From assembly GCA_016743925.1 (NCBI GenBank), contig JADGFH010000165.1, positions 1 to 9,985 of the forward strand: a stretch of 9,985 nt of DNA, in the 5' to 3' direction. Both the position numbers and the translations under genes were made by a program. The notes beneath the pieces were generated by a model. It ran no database searches. It was not told where the DNA came from and was given only the letters and a program-made list of their open reading frames with translations. Shown here in pieces: positions 7,010 through 9,985 of this stretch; position 1 is the stretch's first letter, and each line of letters starts with the position of its first letter. This DNA comes from Labilibaculum sp. (lineage in GTDB: Bacteria; Bacteroidota; Bacteroidia; Bacteroidales; Marinifilaceae).

Positions 7010-8029
7010 ATGAAGCAATTAGTATGTAATGAACCAGGTCAATTTGAGATGAAACAAGTATCTCAACCTGAAAGAAAAGAGGGGAATGCTTTATTAAAAA
7101 TAAAGAGAATAGGTATTTGTGGAACCGATTTACACGCTTTTGAGGGAACACAACCTTTTTTCTCATATCCAAGAGTGCTTGGTCATGAATTATCTGGAGA
7201 GATTGTAGAGTTAGATTCAGCGGAAGGTAATTTCAAGGTAGGTGAACAGGTAACATTTATACCTTATTATCCATGTAAAGAGTGTATTGCATGCAGAAAT
7301 GGAAAACCTAATTGTTGCACAAACATTCAAGGTGCTGGGGTACACATCGATGGAGGTATGGTAGATTACTTAAATGTGCCACAATACGCATTAATTCACG
7401 GACAAGGAATGAGTTACGACGAGTTGGCTATGGTTGAACCCATGGCGATAGGAGCTCATGCTGTTCGTATTACGGAAGTGAAGAAAGATGAGTTTGTATT
7501 GGTAACAGGAGCAGGTCCTATTGGATTAGGAGTAATGGCTTTTGCAAAAATTGCAGGTGCTAAGGTTATTGCTATGGATGTACAAGATAATCGTCTGGAA
7601 TTTGCAAAAGAGCAATTTGGGGTTGATTACGTTGTAAACGCACTGAATAATCCTATTGAAACCATTAAAGAGATTACCGGTGGAGAAATGGTTACTGCAA
7701 TTATTGATGCTACAGGTAATAAAAGAGCAATTGAAGCAAGTTTAGATTATTTAGCACATGGTGGGAGAATAACAATGGTTGGATTGCAATTGGAGCCATT
7801 TAGTTTTGCTCATCCTGAATTCCACAAAAGAGAAACAACTCTTAGAAGTAGTAGAAATGCGACTCGTGATGATTTTGATCATGTCGTAGATTGCATGAAA
7901 TCAGGTAAGGTAAATGTAAATTCTTTAATCTCGCACAGAGCGAAATTCGAGAATATGATTGAAGATTTTAAAACATGGTTAGATCCTAAAACAGGTGTTG
8001 TGAAAGCTATTGTTTCGATTAATGACTAG
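7010..8029 (+). CDS. Zinc-dependent medium-chain dehydrogenase, probable L-galactonate 5-dehydrogenase
   Basis: Predicted cytoplasmic NAD(P)-dependent polyol/aldonate dehydrogenase, 339 residues, of the sorbitol/threonine dehydrogenase group. Catalytic zinc ligands are C37 (GICGTD), H59-E60 (GHE) and E143 (VEPMAIG). The structural zinc site is C89-x2-C92-x2-C95-x7-C103. The Rossmann loop is GAGPIG (167-172), and D190 at the end of the second strand suggests NAD+ preference. E. coli LgoD (YjjN), which oxidises L-galactonate to D-tagaturonate, is of the same family and about the same length (340). That reaction would join the lactonase product to UxaB, which is why this role is proposed. It is the last gene of the operon, two bases after the mutarotase and 47 bases before the terminator stem. 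A 2-keto-3-deoxy-L-fuconate or generic polyol dehydrogenase remains possible. Confidence 0.8.
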   Translation: MKQLVCNEPGQFEMKQVSQPERKEGNALLKIKRIGICGTDLHAFEGTQPFFSYPRVLGHELSGEIVELDSAEGNFKVGEQVTFIPYYPCKECIACRNGKPNCCTNIQGAGVHIDGGMVDYLNVPQYALIHGQGMSYDELAMVEPMAIGAHAVRITEVKKDEFVLVTGAGPIGLGVMAFAKIAGAKVIAMDVQDNRLEFAKEQFGVDYVVNALNNPIETIKEITGGEMVTAIIDATGNKRAIEASLDYLAHGGRITMVGLQLEPFSFAHPEFHKRETTLRSSRNATRDDFDHVVDCMKSGKVNVNSLISHRAKFENMIEDFKTWLDPKTGVVKAIVSIND

Positions 8030-8076
8030 ATGAAGTTTAGTTAAATAGTCATTCTATAATATAAACAAATTCTTAT

Positions 8077-8116
8077 GGATTGTCAGAAAATATTTTTCTT
8101 GACAATCCTTTTTTTT
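8077..8116 (+). terminator. Intrinsic terminator of the sugar operon
   Basis: GGATTGTC (8077-8084) pairs perfectly with GACAATCC (8101-8108). The stem continues as AGAAAA (8085-8090) with TTTTCT (8094-8099) after one bulged T at 8100, leaving a three-base loop. It is followed directly by eight T residues (8109-8116). This is a classical Rho-independent terminator 47 bases after the stop codon of the last operon gene. It is less effective in the opposite direction, where no comparable T run follows. Confidence 0.9.
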
Positions 8117-8426
8117 CTGCATACTAAGAACACAACACTACATTGAGCTGATAAAATATGAAATTTATATCCATCAATACATAGATACGAACACTTACTA
8201 TCAATTCAGGAGTAGACAAAATTTTGAACTCTTCAAGGACTATAATTCCCAACAGTTCCATTTAAAACAATAGTGAAGTATAAAAGCCAATACAGGCGAT
8301 CACTTCACTATTATTCAACTAACCACTAGCTAATATTTTTAAAGGATATTTAACCGCCCTTTTGAATTTGCTTTAATCGAATTTCTTAAGTACCTATTCC
8401 TTTACCTTCTCAAGGATCATCATATG
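8117..8426. other. Convergent intergenic region without recognisable gene
   Basis: About 310 bases lie between the operon terminator and the stop of the convergent lipoprotein gene. I see no open frame of useful size and no protein-like remnant. The only clear structure is the 11-bp inverted repeat at 8269-8312. Minor features are TTGAA/TTCAA around 8224-8236 and CCTT/AAGG at 8404-8414, both too short to interpret. The remainder is ordinary AT-rich spacer. Confidence 0.6.
8269..8312 (-). terminator. Possible terminator of the DUF3472 gene (long-loop inverted repeat)
   Basis: AATAGTGAAGT (8269-8279) and ACTTCACTATT (8302-8312) form a perfect 11-bp inverted repeat with a 22-base spacer; GCC/GGC inside the spacer could add a small inner stem. 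Read on the - strand it lies about 115 bases after the lipoprotein stop codon and is followed by GTTTTAAAT, a weak U tract. That fits a modest terminator. On the + strand the trailing bases are not T-rich. A protein-binding site cannot be excluded. Confidence 0.45.
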
Positions 8427-9743
8427 CTATGGCAAACTATCAAAATCAATTATTGGTTTCACTCCTGTTCTTTCTCTTAAATGATAAGTATCAAAAGCTA
8501 CTCTTTCGTTAAAAAAACCACAGTTTTTTAAGTAAAATTTTCCATCTTCTACACCGCCTGCATAATCTAATCGGGCATCCTTTCTTGCTGTTGCATCGGC
8601 AGTAAACTTAGCTTTTGATAATTCAAACCAGTTCCCATCAGTATTAACAACCCATTGGTTGGCATAAAATGCCTTACGACTTATTGGTCCCATTTCAGTT
8701 ATGAAATTCTCCAAAAATGAATGTGGTCTTGTCAGATAAGTAGATGTTTTTGGTCTTCTGAAGCAAGCAATTAATTCCCATTCTCCTTTTTCAGGAGCAA
8801 AGAAATAAGCTGCATAATCAGTGGATTTATTTTCAGAAGGGCAAGCTTTTAATAAAAATCTATAAGTATTATCCGATTTCCAATCAAACAACTTATAACT
8901 CTGTCCACCAGATCCTTCATTTCCAAATCTTCCAGTATTTACATTTTCTCCTTTTCTCAGGAGTTTAATTTTTTGATCTTCGGGTATACTATTTGGATCA
9001 TCCGTTTTGTAAGGACTCCAAACAGAAAAAAGAATTCGTCGTTCCGTTTCTGAATTCACTTGAATACCGAAATACCCTTCACCAAAACCATTGGCCATAA
9101 AATATGAACCTACAACATCTTCTCCTTTAGGTACTGTTACTTCATTATAGAACCATTCAACATTCCCAGCATTTTCAGGCACCTGATATCCTAAATGAAC
9201 AGACGGTCCACGTCTCCCCCAATAAAAATCATCTTTCACAAAGTAAATTCCTTTAGCAGTTGCTTCTCCACCTATTACAAGATGAGACACTTCTCCAAAA
9301 AACTCATCAGTTTTAGAAATTCCTTGTAAATCAATCTGAACATATCCACTTTCAACAATATCAAATTCCCCAACAGGAATAAGTGTTGATTTAGTATCCT
9401 TAATTGTAATTTCTTTATTTACAGCACCAATTTTCACATTCACTTTTGATGAACCTTTGATCCTTTTGGCCTTTATTCCCAAACTTAATTTTCCCGGACC
9501 ATTTACTCTGACATAAGTACGAATTAAAGATGATTGTTTCGACCAATTCTTTACACCCTGATCAGTAATCATGCTTTGATTTAAAGATATATCATCAACC
9601 ATCCAAGCATTCCCACATAGAGGCACTTCTATTACTAATTTATCGATTGTCTTAAACTCTTCTTTTTTTACATTTGTTGTACAAGCTGATAGAATACAAA
9701 CCATCAAAAAAGAATACAATATTGACTTTTTGGTTATTCTCAT
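8427..9743 (-). CDS. Surface/periplasmic lipoprotein with DUF5077 and DUF3472 domains
   Basis: A 438-residue lipoprotein of unknown biochemical function. The N-terminus has basic residues, a hydrophobic segment and the lipobox LSAC with C21 as the lipidated cysteine, so the mature protein is membrane-anchored, probably in the outer membrane or periplasm. Residues ~35-160 resemble DUF5077, a beta-rich module: IEVPLCGNAWM (38-48), GYVQIDLQGISKTDEFF (133-149). Residues ~165-435 resemble DUF3472: PSVHLGYQVP (180-189), GSYFMANGFGEGYFGIQVNS (212-231), ILFSVWSP (237-244), GNEGSGGQSY (274-283), and a C-terminal segment with several aromatic residues. Such pairs are common in Bacteroidota, often near sulfatases or glycoside hydrolases, so glycan binding or processing is plausible but unproven. 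It converges on the sugar operon and has its own start, so it is a separate transcription unit. Confidence 0.82.
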   Translation of the reverse strand: MRITKKSILYSFLMVCILSACTTNVKKEEFKTIDKLVIEVPLCGNAWMVDDISLNQSMITDQGVKNWSKQSSLIRTYVRVNGPGKLSLGIKAKRIKGSSKVNVKIGAVNKEITIKDTKSTLIPVGEFDIVESGYVQIDLQGISKTDEFFGEVSHLVIGGEATAKGIYFVKDDFYWGRRGPSVHLGYQVPENAGNVEWFYNEVTVPKGEDVVGSYFMANGFGEGYFGIQVNSETERRILFSVWSPYKTDDPNSIPEDQKIKLLRKGENVNTGRFGNEGSGGQSYKLFDWKSDNTYRFLLKACPSENKSTDYAAYFFAPEKGEWELIACFRRPKTSTYLTRPHSFLENFITEMGPISRKAFYANQWVVNTDGNWFELSKAKFTADATARKDARLDYAGGVEDGKFYLKNCGFFNERVAFDTYHLRERTGVKPIIDFDSLP

Positions 9744-9904
9744 TTATTTTATTTTTATAATCTCAAAAAGATAAATATATACTGAAAAGGTGCATATATT
9801 ATCAGTAAAATAGCACTTGCAATTTGATTAAATAGGCAGCTAGTAGCCTTCCAATTTAATTTCTGTACTTGCACAACAAAAAATTTATTGACAAGTAAAT
9901 AATC

Positions 9905-9922
9905 CTCGGGGTATGCCCCGAG
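9905..9922. repeat. Isolated GC-rich hairpin (REP-like palindrome or terminator)
   Basis: CTCGGGG (9905-9911) pairs perfectly with CCCCGAG (9916-9922) around a TATG loop. It stands out sharply in a very AT-rich stretch. It lies about 160 bases upstream of the lipoprotein start. Neither side carries a strong T run: the + side reads AAATTAAG and the - side GATTATTTAC. It may be the terminator of an unseen gene to the right on the - strand, or a dispersed intergenic palindrome. The surrounding 9744-9985 segment otherwise shows only AT-rich sequence with no clear promoter consensus. Confidence 0.55.
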
Positions 9923-9985
9923 AAATTAAGAGATGTACATAAAATTGAAATCACTTAATATTTTACAATAAAAATTTGCAGAATA

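Noticed and set aside
9770..9806. Imperfect inverted repeat GATAAATATA/TATATTATC upstream of the lipoprotein gene
   Set aside because: It is nearly pure A and T with a bulge, in a region where such repeats arise by chance. No promoter or operator consensus accompanies it.

Overview
The window looks like a chromosomal segment from a member of the Bacteroidota, probably a marine or anaerobic Bacteroidia. The evidence is visibly AT-rich DNA, A-rich start contexts without usable Shine-Dalgarno sequences, TAnnTTT-like promoter elements, Bacteroidota-type sugar enzymes, and a DUF5077/DUF3472-type lipoprotein. The order or genus cannot be fixed from the sequence alone.

Layout. Positions 1-133 are a control region built from two copies of a ~44-bp unit offset by exactly 80 bp. 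Each unit carries a TATTTTTTT stretch followed by a 16-bp palindrome with a central CG, the form typical of LacI-family operators. Positions 134-8029 hold seven genes on the + strand in one apparent operon: altronate dehydratase (uxaA), tagaturonate reductase (uxaB), a COG3618 amidohydrolase-type sugar lactonase, an aldo/keto reductase sugar dehydrogenase, a FucP-type sugar:H+ symporter, a RhaM-type sugar mutarotase, and a zinc-dependent medium-chain dehydrogenase. A strong intrinsic terminator at 8077-8116 closes the operon. Positions 8117-8426 have no recognisable gene but contain an 11-bp inverted repeat that may end the convergent gene. Positions 8427-9743 on the - strand encode a lipoprotein of the DUF5077 + DUF3472 type. 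Positions 9744-9985 are its AT-rich upstream region, with one isolated GC-rich hairpin.

How the genes fit together (inference). The seven genes can be read as one complete route for L-galactose. FucP imports the sugar and the mutarotase supplies the needed anomer. The aldo/keto reductase oxidises C1 to the lactone and the lactonase opens it to L-galactonate. The zinc dehydrogenase oxidises C5 to give D-tagaturonate, UxaB reduces this to D-altronate, and UxaA dehydrates it to 2-keto-3-deoxy-D-gluconate (KDG). No uronate isomerase (UxaC) is present, which supports tagaturonate being made from L-galactonate rather than from galacturonate. L-fucose, which differs only by lacking the C6 hydroxyl, is the main alternative or side substrate, but it would leave UxaB without a role. 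KDG kinase/aldolase genes, a regulator and glycoside hydrolases are not in the window.
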